Shown here: in pieces, positions 9,508 to 22,289 of the stretch | How the letters are laid out: each line of letters opens with the position of its first letter | How positions within the stretch are numbered: the first letter of the stretch is position 1 | Assembly (NCBI RefSeq): GCF_900110495.1 | Contig: NZ_FODX01000002.1 | Location: 124,001-188,000 of the forward strand | DNA: 64,000 bases | Reading direction: 5' to 3' | Source of the DNA: Nitrosovibrio sp. Nv6 | Lineage (GTDB): Bacteria; Pseudomonadota; Gammaproteobacteria; Burkholderiales; Nitrosomonadaceae | Translations under genes and position numbers: made by a program | The notes under the pieces: model-generated | The model's input: the letters and a program-made list of their open reading frames with translations, nothing else | What the model was told of the DNA's origin: nothing | Databases searched by the model: none

Positions 9508-10515
9508 TCACCTGGCAATCGCGAAACGCAGCCCCAGCTGCAGCAACTCATCCCAGGCGTCGCCCTTTCCAATACCCTTGCTTATCCTGTCTATTTTCGC
9601 GGCACGCGACAGCGCCGATACCAACTGTTCAAGGCTGAGGCGTCTGGCCGCGCTTTCCATTGCTTTCTGTTGATCTCCCCATGCCCTGACCTGGCTCATC
9701 AGTTGCGCGACAGGCCTGCCGGAATCCAGTCCTCTACGAATAGTCGCCAGCGAGCGGATTTGTCCCGCGAGCGTGTTGACGATCAGCGGCAAAGCTGTCC
9801 CCTCGCCCCGCAGCCCTTCCAGGATGCGGCTGTAGCGTGCTGTCTCGCCTGCCATCATCGCTCCGGACAATTTGAAAACGTCGTAACGGGCGACATCCAG
9901 TACGGCATCTTTCACCTGATTGAAGGACAGCGTCCCGGATGGATAAAGCAGCCCCAGTTTCTTGAGCTCCTGATAGGCTGCGATCAGGTTGCCCTCCACC
10001 TTGTCGGCGAGAAACTGCAAGGTATCGGGATCGGCGTTTTGGCCCTGCATGCCGAGACGCTGGCCGATCCAGGAGGGTAAACGAGCACGTTCCACAGGAT
10101 AGACCTGAACCATTACCCCTGCCGCTTCAAGCGCTTTAAACCATTTTGCTGCCAAACCTTGCTTGTCGATTTTCGGCAGAGTAACAAGCGTAACGGTATC
10201 GGGCGGCAAAGAACGGCAATATGCCTCCAAGACTGCGCTACCCTGGTTTCCCGGCTTGCCGGAAGGGATGCGTATATCCATTATACGACGTTCCCCAAAC
10301 AGCGACAGGCTGGCGCCGCTCTGTTGCAGCCCTGTCCAATTGAAGTGATGGTCGATCGTAAAAATCTCCCGTTCGACGTAGCCTGCCTGTCGCGCGCCGG
10401 CGCGAATCAGGTCGGCCGCCTCCATACTTAGCAGCAACTCGTCGCCGAATACCGTGTAGAGCGGCGCCGGCTGTTTCTGGAGATGCCGGGAAAGCTGATC
10501 GGGGGCAATACGCAT
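9508..10515 (-). CDS. holA: DNA polymerase III subunit delta HolA
   Basis: HolA is the clamp-loader subunit that opens the beta sliding clamp. The 335-residue protein begins MRIAPDQLSRHL from the ATG at 10515, the usual family N-terminus; a longer reading from 10542 is unlikely. The delta-family features are an N-terminal non-canonical ATPase-like domain (YTVFGDELLL near residue 20), the clamp-interacting region with LSLFGERR, and a C-terminal collar domain with DVFKLSGAMMAG and the final helices. Spacing of 36 bp to lptE and the order leuS-lptE-holA-proA are typical of betaproteobacteria, so it is probably in the leuS transcript. Confidence 0.93.
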   Translation of the reverse strand: MRIAPDQLSRHLQKQPAPLYTVFGDELLLSMEAADLIRAGARQAGYVEREIFTIDHHFNWTGLQQSGASLSLFGERRIMDIRIPSGKPGNQGSAVLEAYCRSLPPDTVTLVTLPKIDKQGLAAKWFKALEAAGVMVQVYPVERARLPSWIGQRLGMQGQNADPDTLQFLADKVEGNLIAAYQELKKLGLLYPSGTLSFNQVKDAVLDVARYDVFKLSGAMMAGETARYSRILEGLRGEGTALPLIVNTLAGQIRSLATIRRGLDSGRPVAQLMSQVRAWGDQQKAMESAARRLSLEQLVSALSRAAKIDRISKGIGKGDAWDELLQLGLRFAIAR

Positions 10516-10551
10516 TGTTCGGATTACAGTACAGAATGCCAAACCGGGGAT

Positions 10552-11055
10552 TCAAATGGGCGATTCATCAACTTCCCCAATTTTTATCGCAGCCATCCGC
10601 CTCACAATTTGATCTGCGGAGTCGCGATGCATTTCTCTCACGAGCAGCCCTTCCTCTCCCTCTTTCCCCACTATTTGCGCATCGGTGTAGGGAAGAATGC
10701 GGCGCATGACAATTTCATTGACAGGGATGATGTCCATCCCCTTGGCATCCTTGAGGCGAAAGGAGACACGGTAGCGCAACTCAAACTCCCTCACTCTTCC
10801 GCCCCCGGATACCGACATGATTTGCCTGTCGTTCGTCACACTGATAATTTCCAGTATGGCTTGGGCGTCCTTGGCTTTATCAACAATACGGGCATTGGTT
10901 CCAGCCCGGATAAGCCGCTTGAGATCGGTACCCATGGGGTGTCCGGGCGGGGCGGAAATATAAATGGTTTCAAACGGAAGTATGGCCGTGCCGCGCAACT
11001 GAAAGCCGCATGCAGTGAGCAAGAAGCAGAATACAACCAGAATAATTTTATTCAT
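10552..11055 (-). CDS. lptE: LPS-assembly lipoprotein LptE
   Basis: LptE is the lipoprotein plug of the LptD translocon, needed to fold LptD and deliver LPS. The 167-residue precursor has a short signal peptide with the lipobox LTACG (cysteine at about residue 16) followed by the family's GFQLRG motif. A two-layer alpha/beta domain follows. A good ribosome-binding site (gaggattcg) precedes the ATG. It lies 29 bp after leuS and 36 bp before holA on the minus strand. Confidence 0.92.
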   Translation of the reverse strand: MNKIILVVFCFLLTACGFQLRGTAILPFETIYISAPPGHPMGTDLKRLIRAGTNARIVDKAKDAQAILEIISVTNDRQIMSVSGGGRVREFELRYRVSFRLKDAKGMDIIPVNEIVMRRILPYTDAQIVGKEGEEGLLVREMHRDSADQIVRRMAAIKIGEVDESPI

Positions 11056-11084
11056 TAACGAATCCTCACGTGAGGTTTATGTCC

Positions 11085-13790
<2,706 letters not shown>

Positions 13791-13991
13791 TTAAAATGCT
13801 AAGGCCTGGACAGTTCGTCGATACGGTGCGGAAAAATGGATAAGAATGAACTGAAGATATTGAAAGAATGGCTGTTGCTCCCGTGCCGATTGACCGCGGC
13901 ATGGCGTCACCAGCAGGCTGAAGCATAGCCAAGGGCAAGTCCATTCATCCCTAATTCCCGGATCTCTTATCCCTTTCCGGGAAAAACCGTT

Positions 13992-15359
13992 TTACCGGAT
14001 TATAAGAGTCAACCTGAAATCCCCTCGCAGCAGATTGAGAACGATGGAATCTTCACTGGTTCGAAGCACCGCAAGAAATTCGCGCACAGAGCGGACTTTT
14101 TTACGATTGGCGCCAATGATGATATCGCCCGGCCGGATACCGTGCCGCCAGGCCGGACTGTTTGCGTCCACCTTGGTCACCAATACCCCTTCGATTCTGC
14201 CATGAGATGACCCGCCTTTGAGATTAGCAACGGTCGCGCCCGCGAGCTGGGGCACTGTTTCCGCCTCGGTGCCCGGTACATCGAGCGGCGTGGCAATCGT
14301 TACTCTTGCAGTGACAGGCTTGCCGTCTCTTATCAGCCCGAGATTTATCGTCTCTCCGATCGGCATCAATCCTATCTTGTTGCGTAAATCCATGGAATCT
14401 CTTATAGACTTGCCGTTGACGGCCATTACCACATCGCGTGACTTCATGCCCGCCTTTTCTGCTGGCGAACCGGGCTCGACGGTACTGATGATTGCGCCTT
14501 CGGTGGAAGGCAACCCCAGCGATGCCGCCAGGTCGTGCGTAATATCTTCGCTGGTCGCGCCCAGCCTGCCGCGGCGCACTTCACCAAAGCGCACGAGTTG
14601 ATCCAGAACCGCCTTGACCATAACGCTTGGAACTGCGAAGCCAATGCCGACGTTGGCGCCGGTGGGCGCGACAATGGCTGAATTAATACCAACCAGTTCT
14701 CCCTTGAGATTGACCAGGGCGCCTCCCGAATTGCCCGGATTGATGGACGCGTCGGTCTGTATGAAATCCTCATAGCCCTCAATATCGATTCCGCTTCTTC
14801 CCAGCGCGCTGACGATGCCGGAAGTAACGGTCTGGCCGAGGCCAAACGGATTTCCGATGGCAACGACAAAATCCCCCACGTTAAGCAAATCTGAATCTCC
14901 AAAATGCAGCGCCTGCAAGTTCTTTGCGTCTATTTTCAGTAACGCGATATCGGTGCCAGGATCCGTTCCCACCAGCGTCGCCTGAAACTGGCGCCTGTCC
15001 TTGAGCGTGACAACCACCTGCTGGGCATCCTTGATCACATGATAGTTGGTGACGACATAGCCATTGGCCGCATCCAAAATCACGCCCGAACCAACGCTCC
15101 GCTCAGGTCGGGCCGCCTGCTCAGGAAGGTTAAAAAAATGACGGAAGAAAGGATCGCGAAACAGCGGATTCTCTTCAATGGCCGCGCGAGTCAGCACGGA
15201 AATATTCACTACGGCCGGGGTAACATCTTTAAGCATTGGCGCCAGTGTCGGCATGCCATTCTTGCCATTGACGAGAGGCACAGCCGAGTGGGCGGACAAC
15301 GCCACTGCCAGCAAACCAACGAAAAGGGTCGGTAATGAAAACCGGAATGATTTTCTCAT
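13992..15359 (-). CDS. Periplasmic serine protease of the HtrA (DegP/DegQ) family
   Basis: This HtrA-type protease degrades or refolds damaged envelope proteins. The 455-residue precursor has a signal peptide (residues 1-26, ending SAHSA), a chymotrypsin-like domain with the full catalytic triad (His in VVTNYHVIKDA, Asp in GTDPGTDIALL, Ser in NPGNSGGAL) and two PDZ domains (about 270-350 and 370-450). I chose the ATG at 15359 because it gives a clean signal peptide; a TTG at 15392 is less likely. It lies 42 bp downstream of ttcA. DegP and DegQ cannot be separated confidently from sequence alone. Confidence 0.92.
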   Translation of the reverse strand: MRKSFRFSLPTLFVGLLAVALSAHSAVPLVNGKNGMPTLAPMLKDVTPAVVNISVLTRAAIEENPLFRDPFFRHFFNLPEQAARPERSVGSGVILDAANGYVVTNYHVIKDAQQVVVTLKDRRQFQATLVGTDPGTDIALLKIDAKNLQALHFGDSDLLNVGDFVVAIGNPFGLGQTVTSGIVSALGRSGIDIEGYEDFIQTDASINPGNSGGALVNLKGELVGINSAIVAPTGANVGIGFAVPSVMVKAVLDQLVRFGEVRRGRLGATSEDITHDLAASLGLPSTEGAIISTVEPGSPAEKAGMKSRDVVMAVNGKSIRDSMDLRNKIGLMPIGETINLGLIRDGKPVTARVTIATPLDVPGTEAETVPQLAGATVANLKGGSSHGRIEGVLVTKVDANSPAWRHGIRPGDIIIGANRKKVRSVREFLAVLRTSEDSIVLNLLRGDFRLTLIIR

Positions 15360-15401
15360 TAACGTATTCAAGAGTAATTTCGCCAAAATCAACCTGAACG
15401 G

Positions 15402-16325
15402 CTAGGAATCCACCTCGTTATTCAGTCCCTTGCCCAAGCCCGGCATCTCATTCACTCCGAGTTCGAAGGTTTCGGGGTCAAATGCCCTGTCGCCATCGGG
15501 GACAGGTTCATTTCCCGCCTTGAGCCCCTGAAAATCATAGAGTGCGGGATCGGCCAAATGAGAAGGCTGAATGTTCTGCAACGCCGTAAACATGGTTTCC
15601 AGCCTGCCGGGAAATTTTTTATCCCATTGTTGCAGCATTTCCTTCACCGCCTGCCGCTGGAGATTCTTCTGGGATCCGCATAAATTGCAGGGGATGATAG
15701 GAAAATCCTCTATCTCGGCATAAGCGGCGAGATCTTTCTCCTTGCAATAGGCCAGCGGCCGAATAACGATGTGACGACCATTGTCACTCACCAGCTTGGG
15801 CGGCATGGTTTTTAGCTTGCCGCCGTAAAACAGGTTGAGGAAAAGCGTTTCGAGCATGTCGTCACGATGATGTCCCAACGCGATTTTAGTCGCGCCCAGC
15901 TCGCCCGCAACACGATACAGGACGCCGCGACGCAGGCGGGAGCAGAGACTGCAGGTCGTTTTGCCTTCGGGTATGAGACGCTTTACGACGCTGTAAGTAT
16001 CCTGTTCAACAATGCGGAAGGGCATATCGATGGCAGAAAGATACTGCGGTAATACGTGTTCGGGGAAACCCGGCTGCTTCTGATCCAAGTTCACCGCCAC
16101 CAGATCAAACTGTAAGGGCGCGTGCGCTTGTAAATTACGCAGGATATCGAGCAACGCGTAGCTATCCTTACCGCCCGAAAGGCACACCATTACGCGGTCG
16201 CCCGGCTCGATCATATTGAAATCGGCAATAGCCGAGCCGACAAGACGCCTCAGCCGCTTGTGCAGCTTATTGACATTATGTTGCTCCTTTCTGGACACCG
16301 CTCCCACTCCCACCTCCACTCCCAT
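15402..16325 (-). CDS. ttcA: tRNA 2-thiocytidine(32) biosynthesis protein TtcA
   Basis: TtcA inserts sulfur at cytidine 32 of certain tRNAs using ATP and an iron-sulfur cluster. The PP-loop ATPase motif reads [12 protein letters not shown] (about residue 48), and the cluster cysteines are in [10 protein letters not shown], with a further cysteine in PCNLCGSQK. The body from about residue 20 ([12 protein letters not shown]) matches the family. The true start is uncertain: ATGs at 16325 and 16337 both read through a Val/Gly-rich stretch made of repeated ggagtg-like units. It probably shares a transcript with the HtrA gene downstream. Confidence 0.92.
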   Translation of the reverse strand: MGVEVGVGAVSRKEQHNVNKLHKRLRRLVGSAIADFNMIEPGDRVMVCLSGGKDSYALLDILRNLQAHAPLQFDLVAVNLDQKQPGFPEHVLPQYLSAIDMPFRIVEQDTYSVVKRLIPEGKTTCSLCSRLRRGVLYRVAGELGATKIALGHHRDDMLETLFLNLFYGGKLKTMPPKLVSDNGRHIVIRPLAYCKEKDLAAYAEIEDFPIIPCNLCGSQKNLQRQAVKEMLQQWDKKFPGRLETMFTALQNIQPSHLADPALYDFQGLKAGNEPVPDGDRAFDPETFELGVNEMPGLGKGLNNEVDS

Positions 16326-16337
16326 TGCCAGCCTCAT

Positions 16338-16641
16338 TCTCGAATATTAATAAGGGGAACAGCCAGGCGCTCAAAGATCAGTAGTACTGATTACAGCAGA
16401 TTCCCAAGGCATTTTCCCATGTTGGGCAGTGTTTGGACAGTACTCGGATGATGGAGACCTCTGTCTAGTCTATTAGATCGCATGACCCCGATTGTCGATG
16501 ATGTGCGCAGCGCGACTCGAGGAGGCCGCACGGGTGATATATACGTAAAACAGATAAGCAAATGAAATGATATTAGTTTCAATTATAAAGAACGGCTGGT
16601 ACCTTTCGCCATGTCAGTATTGCTCATTTCAGGGGAAATAG
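16338..16641. other. Intergenic region between ttcA and the porin gene
   Basis: This 304-bp divergent spacer must hold the promoters of ttcA (minus) and the porin-sulfate cassette (plus). It is AT-rich from 16550 to 16600. I see no gene, RNA or clear operator. A CysB-type activator site would be expected here if the cassette is sulfur-regulated, but I cannot point to a convincing one. Confidence 0.4.
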
Positions 16642-18321
16642 ATGGCTGCGAGTCATAAGAAAAAGCTATATCGGCATCGGACGAGAATACCGGTAGGGGC
16701 GATACGGGCGAGAGAAATGAAACTCTATTGGCGAATCACGCTTGCATCTGCAATTGCGATGTTACCGGTCAGCGCGATTCAGGCGGACGTGAATATCAGG
16801 AAGTTTGAAGAGTCACAAATGAGCAAGCAAGAAACAATCCGGATTGTTCAGAGAGATGCAAGCAGCAGAAACATAGAGTCGCAAGTCGCTGCACAGAACA
16901 ATAAAAAGACGGTGACCAAAACGGCGGCCAAAGAAGCGGAAAAGAAATCGACAGGTTACTTCCAGCCTTCCAGCAGCTATGGCACCCAACCGGAATCCGA
17001 TCCACCGCGATATGTGCGCAATCTGAGCAAAACAGGTATCGAAGCATTCAAGAATATAACCTGGCTGGATATAGGCTTCCAGCATCGGACCCGTTACGAA
17101 TTTCGAAGTAACGATATACGGCGTACCGACCTGACGCTCGATCAACCCTTTCTGCTGCGCTCGCGTGCCTATGCAGGCATAAGGGAAATTCTCGATCCGT
17201 TTCGCGGGGCCGTCGAGTTTCAGGATTCCAGACGCTACAACGGCAATTTTTCACATGACGACCGCGATTTCAATGATTACGAACTGATCCAGGCCTATGG
17301 CGAACTCTACTTCAAAGGAGCACTGGGTGAAGACGATCGGAAACAACAGCGCCCGCTCAGGTTTCGGGTGGGCCGCATGGCCTATGAAGCGCTGGATCGG
17401 CGCTTGATCGGCCGCAACGAATGGCGCAACACTACGAACACCTTCGAAGGCTTTCGCATCAATCTGGGTCAGGAGGTCAACGACTGGGAGGTTGACTTAT
17501 GGGCCTATCAGCCCGTTAGACGACTGCTGTCGGACTTTGACGAGCGCATCGAGAATCAGTGGTTCTACGGCGCCATCGGCCATTGGCGCAAATGGTCGGA
17601 CTTCATCACGCTCCAGCCGTATTACATGGCTCTCACGCAGGACGGCAGCAAGACGGGTCAGATCGACCGGCATATTCATTCGCCTGCCCTTCGCGGCTAC
17701 GGCAAGATCGGAGATACCGGGCTGGACTATGACTTCAACCTGATCTATCAGTTCGGTCGAAATGGAACTCAGGACCATGACGCTCATGCTTATACCACTG
17801 AGGTGGGATATACCGCCAGGCACAGCTGGAAACCGCGTATCAGCGCCTTTTATGGCTACGCCACCGGAGACCGTGATCCCAATGACAACGTAAACAATCG
17901 CTTTGAGCGTTTTTTCGGTTTCTCCCGGCCCTGGTCGGCGGACGACTATATTATTTTCGAAAATATCAAGGCGCCTAAAGTCAAGCTTGAATTTCAGCCG
18001 GCAAAGGATTTGCGTATAGACGCTGGCTACAACCTTTTCTGGCTGGCTAGCGACAGGGATCGCTTCAATAACCTCTTCGGGAGCAACGGCGCCAATGGAG
18101 GCAACGCCAATCGTGACCCTACCGGAAACAGCGGCGCCTTCATCGGCCACGCTTTTGATATTCGTGCGCGTTACAAACTGGGGAAGAACATTGATACAAC
18201 CGTTGGCTACTCGCATTTTACGACCGGCGAGTTCACGCGCAACAGACAAGTAGCGACACTCGGCAGGAGCCCTGGCAGTTCCGACTTTTTTTACGTTGAA
18301 GTAATGATCAGCGCCTTTTAA
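16642..18321 (+). CDS. Outer-membrane porin, alginate-export (AlgE-like) family
   Basis: This is a predicted outer-membrane beta-barrel of the alginate_exp family, a group that includes AlgE and many porins of unknown solute. After a signal peptide (MKLYWRITLASAIAML to IQA) there is a charged, probably periplasmic segment (about residues 50-110), then from about 120 a long series of amphipathic strands with FQHRTRYEFRSND, a typical opening of this fold. The last residues, YVEVMISAF, end in phenylalanine as OMPs do. Two starts are possible: 16642 with a good ribosome-binding site (aggggaa), or 16717, which places the signal peptide at the N-terminus. It lies 43 bp ahead of sbp. Confidence 0.8.
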   Translation: MAASHKKKLYRHRTRIPVGAIRAREMKLYWRITLASAIAMLPVSAIQADVNIRKFEESQMSKQETIRIVQRDASSRNIESQVAAQNNKKTVTKTAAKEAEKKSTGYFQPSSSYGTQPESDPPRYVRNLSKTGIEAFKNITWLDIGFQHRTRYEFRSNDIRRTDLTLDQPFLLRSRAYAGIREILDPFRGAVEFQDSRRYNGNFSHDDRDFNDYELIQAYGELYFKGALGEDDRKQQRPLRFRVGRMAYEALDRRLIGRNEWRNTTNTFEGFRINLGQEVNDWEVDLWAYQPVRRLLSDFDERIENQWFYGAIGHWRKWSDFITLQPYYMALTQDGSKTGQIDRHIHSPALRGYGKIGDTGLDYDFNLIYQFGRNGTQDHDAHAYTTEVGYTARHSWKPRISAFYGYATGDRDPNDNVNNRFERFFGFSRPWSADDYIIFENIKAPKVKLEFQPAKDLRIDAGYNLFWLASDRDRFNNLFGSNGANGGNANRDPTGNSGAFIGHAFDIRARYKLGKNIDTTVGYSHFTTGEFTRNRQVATLGRSPGSSDFFYVEVMISAF

Positions 18322-18364
18322 TGGAGTCCTGAACTCTCCCGACTAACTCTTTGAAGGAAGAATG

Positions 18365-19363
18365 ATGAAAATCAAAACATGGCTAACGGGTCTTGCGGCC
18401 GCAACCGTCCTGATCGGCGGCAGTGCGTGGGCCGATAAGACGATATTGAATGTTTCCTATGATCCCACCCGTGAGCTTTATCAGGAATTCAATGCGGCAT
18501 TCACGAAGCATTGGGAGGAAAAGGCCAGGGAAAAGGTAGCCATCAAGCAGTCCCACGGCGGTTCCGGCAAACAGGCGCGGTCCGTCATCGATGGTCTCGA
18601 GGCTGATGTCGTGACGCTTGCCTTGGCCAATGACATTGACGCAATCGCGGAAAAGGCCAAGCTTCTGCCCGATGGCTGGCAGAAGCGCTTGGCCCACAAC
18701 AGTACGCCCTATACTTCCACTATCGTGCTACTGGTGCGCAAAGGCAATCCCAAGAACATCAAGGACTGGAACGATCTGGCGAGACCCGGTGTATCGGTGA
18801 TTACGCCCAATCCGAAAACCTCCGGCGGCGCACGATGGAATTATCTGGCAGCGTGGGAGTATGGAAAACGGACTTATGGCGACGACGCCCAGGCAAAGGA
18901 ATTTGTAACCAAACTATATAAAAACGTGCCTGTCCTGGATTCCGGCGCACGTGGCTCGACCACAACATTCGTGGAGCGCGGCATCGGTGACGTCTTCATC
19001 TCCTGGGAAAATGAAGCTTTCCTGGCAATCAGGGAACTCGGACCGAACAAATTCGAGATCATTGCGCCATCAATCAGCATTCTTGCTGAACCGTCGGTCG
19101 CGGTGATAGACAAAGTCGTCGATAAGAAGGGCACCTGCCAAGTCGCCGAAGCCTATCTCCAGCATCTTTATTCGGAGCAGGGTCAGGAGATTGCAGCCAG
19201 GAATTTCTACCGTCCAGCCAACGCCAGGGTGGCGGCAAAGTATGCGAATCAGTTCCCCTCTATCAAACTGTTCCGGATCGATGATGCGTTCGGCGGCTGG
19301 AAGAACGCGCACAAGCTTCACTTTGCCGATGGTGGCACCTTTGACCAGATTTACCAGAAATGA
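18365..19363 (+). CDS. sbp: Sulfate ABC transporter, periplasmic substrate-binding protein
   Basis: This is the periplasmic sulfate (or thiosulfate) receptor of the importer encoded downstream. The 332-residue precursor has a signal peptide (MKIKTWLTG to SAWA) and the family motifs [26 protein letters not shown] and [13 protein letters not shown], whose main-chain amides and serines bind the dehydrated oxyanion. Tandem ATGs occur at 18362 and 18365; the second is better spaced from the aagga ribosome-binding site. It is followed by cysT, cysW and cysA in the same direction. Sbp and CysP are hard to tell apart; the RELYQEFN form fits Sbp. Confidence 0.93.
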   Translation: MKIKTWLTGLAAATVLIGGSAWADKTILNVSYDPTRELYQEFNAAFTKHWEEKAREKVAIKQSHGGSGKQARSVIDGLEADVVTLALANDIDAIAEKAKLLPDGWQKRLAHNSTPYTSTIVLLVRKGNPKNIKDWNDLARPGVSVITPNPKTSGGARWNYLAAWEYGKRTYGDDAQAKEFVTKLYKNVPVLDSGARGSTTTFVERGIGDVFISWENEAFLAIRELGPNKFEIIAPSISILAEPSVAVIDKVVDKKGTCQVAEAYLQHLYSEQGQEIAARNFYRPANARVAAKYANQFPSIKLFRIDDAFGGWKNAHKLHFADGGTFDQIYQK

Positions 19364-19477
19364 CGACGGACACGGTCACGCCATTTACGGTTGCACTCGA
19401 AAAAAGACCCGGCAGAGCAACCGCTGGAGCGTCCGCGGCAACGGTTCGGCACAACCGTGATGCGGCAGGAGCGCAAG

Positions 19478-20311
19478 ATGTATACGTTTAAGCAACATAG
19501 TGTTCTGCCTGGATTCAACCTGGCGCTTGGATTTACGCTGCTTTATCTGAGCCTGATCGTGCTGATTCCGCTCTCTGCGGCATTCGTTCGGACTACAGCG
19601 CTAACCTGGCCTGAATTCTGGAACGCGGTAACGACGCCAAGGGTCGTCGCCTCATACAGGCTGACATTCGGCGCATCGTTCGCCGCTGCCCTGGTCAATG
19701 CCGTATTCGGGCTTCTGGTGGCCTGGGTACTGGTCCGTTATCGCTTTCCAGGTAAAAAAATGGTGGACGCACTGGTGGATCTGCCGTTTGCGCTGCCGAC
19801 CGCGGTGGCCGGCATTGCGCTGACTGCACTTTATGCCGGCAATGGCTGGATCGGCCAGTATTTCGAACCGCTCGGCATAAAAATCGCTTTTACTCCAATC
19901 GGTGTTTTTGTGGCGTTGACTTTTATCGGCTTGCCTTTTGTGGTGCGAACAGTGCAACCGGTCCTGGAAGATATCGAGTCTGAGCTGGAAGAGGCGGCGG
20001 CGACGCTAGGCGCAAACCGGCTGCAAACATTTTTGCGAGTCATCTTCCCCACGCTTCTGCCGGCATTGATGACGGGTTTTGCGCTTGCCTTTGCGCGCGC
20101 GATCGGGGAGTACGGTTCTGTTATTTTCATCGCGGGCAATATGCCTATGGTTTCCGAGATCACGCCGCTTTTAATCATCACGAAGCTTGAGCAGTATGAC
20201 TACGCAGGCGCCACAGCGCTGGCTGTCGTAATGCTCGTGATTTCTTTTGTGATGCTCCTCATCATCAACTTGCTGCAATGGTGGAGCCGCCGTCGGAGCG
20301 TCCTGGCATGA
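19478..20311 (+). CDS. cysT: Sulfate ABC transporter permease CysT (CysU)
   Basis: One of two inner-membrane permease subunits of the sulfate importer. The 277-residue protein has about six hydrophobic segments and the coupling-helix EAA motif in [22 protein letters not shown], which contacts the CysA ATPase. The start at 19478 is supported by an aggag ribosome-binding site six bases upstream; readings from 19391 or 19460 add non-family residues. The C-terminal [11 protein letters not shown] segment is characteristic of CysT. It is 10 bp from cysW. Confidence 0.94.
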   Translation: MYTFKQHSVLPGFNLALGFTLLYLSLIVLIPLSAAFVRTTALTWPEFWNAVTTPRVVASYRLTFGASFAAALVNAVFGLLVAWVLVRYRFPGKKMVDALVDLPFALPTAVAGIALTALYAGNGWIGQYFEPLGIKIAFTPIGVFVALTFIGLPFVVRTVQPVLEDIESELEEAAATLGANRLQTFLRVIFPTLLPALMTGFALAFARAIGEYGSVIFIAGNMPMVSEITPLLIITKLEQYDYAGATALAVVMLVISFVMLLIINLLQWWSRRRSVLA

Positions 20312-20321
20312 GGAGATTCCG

Positions 20322-21197
20322 ATGACTGTTATTGCGCTTCCGGTATCTTCCCTCGCACACCGGGCGAGGCCGACAGAGGAGCCGGTCTGGGTGCGCTGGA
20401 CCTTGATCGGTCTGGCGCTTGCCTTTCTGACGCTCTTTCTCTTTGTGCCGCTGATCTCGGTCTTCTATGAGGCGCTCAAGAAGGGCTGGGCAGTTTATAT
20501 CGCCGCTATCACCGAACCGGACGCGGTATCCGCAATCCAGCTTACCCTGACGGCTGCGGCGATTGCGGTGCCGCTTAATCTGATATTCGGCATAGCGGCG
20601 GCATGGGCTATCGCCAAGTTTGAATTTCTCGGCAAGAATCTGTTGACGACGTTCATCGATTTGCCTTTTTCGGTTTCGCCGGTAGTTTCGGGACTGATCT
20701 ACGTGCTGGTTTTTGGATTGCAGGGCTGGCTGGGACCATGGCTTGCGGAACACGACATCAAGGTTATTTTTGCCGTACCGGGCATTGTGCTCGCCACTAT
20801 ATTCGTTACGGTTCCCTTTATTGCACGGGAACTGATCCCCCTCATGCAGTCTCAGGGTACGGAAGAGGAAGAGGCAGCCGTGGTACTGGGCGCAAGGGGA
20901 TGGCAGATATTGTTCCGGGTAACGCTTCCCAACGTAAAGTGGGGCCTGCTATACGGCACAATTCTGTGCAATGCGCGAGCAATGGGAGAATTCGGCGCGG
21001 TATCCGTGGTATCCGGTCATATTCGCGGCAGCACCAACACGCTCCCGCTTCATGTCGAGATTCTTTATAACGAATACAATTTTGCGGCGGCCTTTGCGGT
21101 GGCGTCGCTGCTGGCGATGCTTGCCCTGGTCACGCTGGCACTGAAAACACTGATTGAATCGAAAAACATGCAAAATGATAAGGGAAAAAACCGATGA
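20322..21197 (+). CDS. cysW: Sulfate ABC transporter permease CysW
   Basis: Second permease subunit of the sulfate importer, 291 residues, with about six membrane segments. The EAA coupling motif reads [20 protein letters not shown] and the family signature is seen in [18 protein letters not shown]. An aggag ribosome-binding site precedes the ATG. Its stop overlaps the cysA start by four bases (ATGA at 21194-21197), which suggests translational coupling. Confidence 0.94.
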   Translation: MTVIALPVSSLAHRARPTEEPVWVRWTLIGLALAFLTLFLFVPLISVFYEALKKGWAVYIAAITEPDAVSAIQLTLTAAAIAVPLNLIFGIAAAWAIAKFEFLGKNLLTTFIDLPFSVSPVVSGLIYVLVFGLQGWLGPWLAEHDIKVIFAVPGIVLATIFVTVPFIARELIPLMQSQGTEEEEAAVVLGARGWQILFRVTLPNVKWGLLYGTILCNARAMGEFGAVSVVSGHIRGSTNTLPLHVEILYNEYNFAAAFAVASLLAMLALVTLALKTLIESKNMQNDKGKNR

Positions 21198-22276
21198 GCA
21201 TCGAGGTGCGTAATCTTTCCAAACAGTTTGGCGATTTTGCCGCACTACGCGATATCACCCTGGAAGTTAAATCGGGGGAATTGCTGGCGTTGCTCGGGCC
21301 TTCCGGTTCCGGAAAAACAACACTACTGCGTGTAATCGCAGGGCTCGAGGCTGCAGATGCCGGTCAAGTGTTGTTTCAAGGTGAGGACGCGACGGGACAG
21401 CACGTGCGCGATCGGCATGTAGGTTTCGTATTCCAGCACTATGCGCTGTTCCGGAATATGACTATTTTCGAGAATGTCGCTTTCGGTCTTCGCGTGCGCC
21501 CCAGGAATTTCCGCCCCGCCGGCGCGGAGATTAGCCGGCGTGTGAATGAACTGCTGAAGCTGGTACAGTTGGACTGGCTGGCCGACCGTTATCCGCATCA
21601 ACTCTCGGGAGGGCAGCGTCAGCGCATCGCCCTGGCGCGGGCGCTGGCGGTGGAGCCGCAAGTTTTGCTGTTGGATGAGCCTTTCGGCGCGCTCGACGCC
21701 AGGGTGCGCAAGGAACTGCGGTCATGGTTGCGAAGACTCCATGACGACATGCACATCACCAGCGTGTTCGTTACCCACGATCAGGAAGAGGCGTTGGAAG
21801 TGGCGGATCGGATAGTAGTGATGAACGAAGGCCGAATCGAACAAATCGGCACGCCGGACGAAGTGTACGAGCGCCCGGCAAGCCCCTTTGTATATGAATT
21901 CCTTGGCAAGGTGAACCTGTTCCATGGCCGATTGCACCGCGGTCGGGCCTGGATAGGAGGAATTGAAGTCGATGCGCCTGAGCATACCGAAGCCGAAGAG
22001 CTCGCGGCGGTAGCCTATGTACGCCCTCATGATATCCATGTGGACAAGGTGGCCAATGCCTTGAATGGGAAGGGAGCAATTGCGGCACATGTGTCCCACA
22101 TTCTCTCGGTTGGTCCGGTAGTGCGTCTTGGGTTGACGCGTGATGACGGCGAAGACAAGGAATTAATCGAGGTCGAAATCAGCAAGGAGCGCTTTCGCGA
22201 ACTGCAATTGACGCGAGGCAATCAGGTTTTCATTAAACCTTCCCGCCTGGATCTCTTCCCGGCTCAGATACACTGA
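21194..22276 (+). CDS. cysA: Sulfate/thiosulfate ABC transporter ATP-binding protein CysA
   Basis: CysA is the ATPase that powers sulfate import. The 360-residue protein has Walker [10 protein letters not shown] (about residues 36-44), the Q-loop in VFQHYALF, the signature [15 protein letters not shown], Walker [13 protein letters not shown] and the switch histidine in [13 protein letters not shown]-terminal TOBE-like regulatory domain follows from about residue 240. It completes the sbp-cysT-cysW-cysA set. No second binding protein (cysP) or CysB-type regulator is in the neighbourhood. The gene ends 13 bp from the convergent cupredoxin gene. Confidence 0.95.
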   Translation: MSIEVRNLSKQFGDFAALRDITLEVKSGELLALLGPSGSGKTTLLRVIAGLEAADAGQVLFQGEDATGQHVRDRHVGFVFQHYALFRNMTIFENVAFGLRVRPRNFRPAGAEISRRVNELLKLVQLDWLADRYPHQLSGGQRQRIALARALAVEPQVLLLDEPFGALDARVRKELRSWLRRLHDDMHITSVFVTHDQEEALEVADRIVVMNEGRIEQIGTPDEVYERPASPFVYEFLGKVNLFHGRLHRGRAWIGGIEVDAPEHTEAEELAAVAYVRPHDIHVDKVANALNGKGAIAAHVSHILSVGPVVRLGLTRDDGEDKELIEVEISKERFRELQLTRGNQVFIKPSRLDLFPAQIH

Positions 22277-22289
22277 GATCTCCTGCCAG

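Noticed and set aside
13954..13983. Inverted repeat downstream of the HtrA gene as a terminator
   Set aside because: The arms (ttcccgg / ccgggaa) pair, but the loop is long and there is no T-run on the minus strand after the stem.
17497..18249. A 250-codon minus-strand frame opposite the porin
   Set aside because: Antisense to a barrel with a signal peptide and C-terminal Phe; it has no ribosome-binding site or domain.
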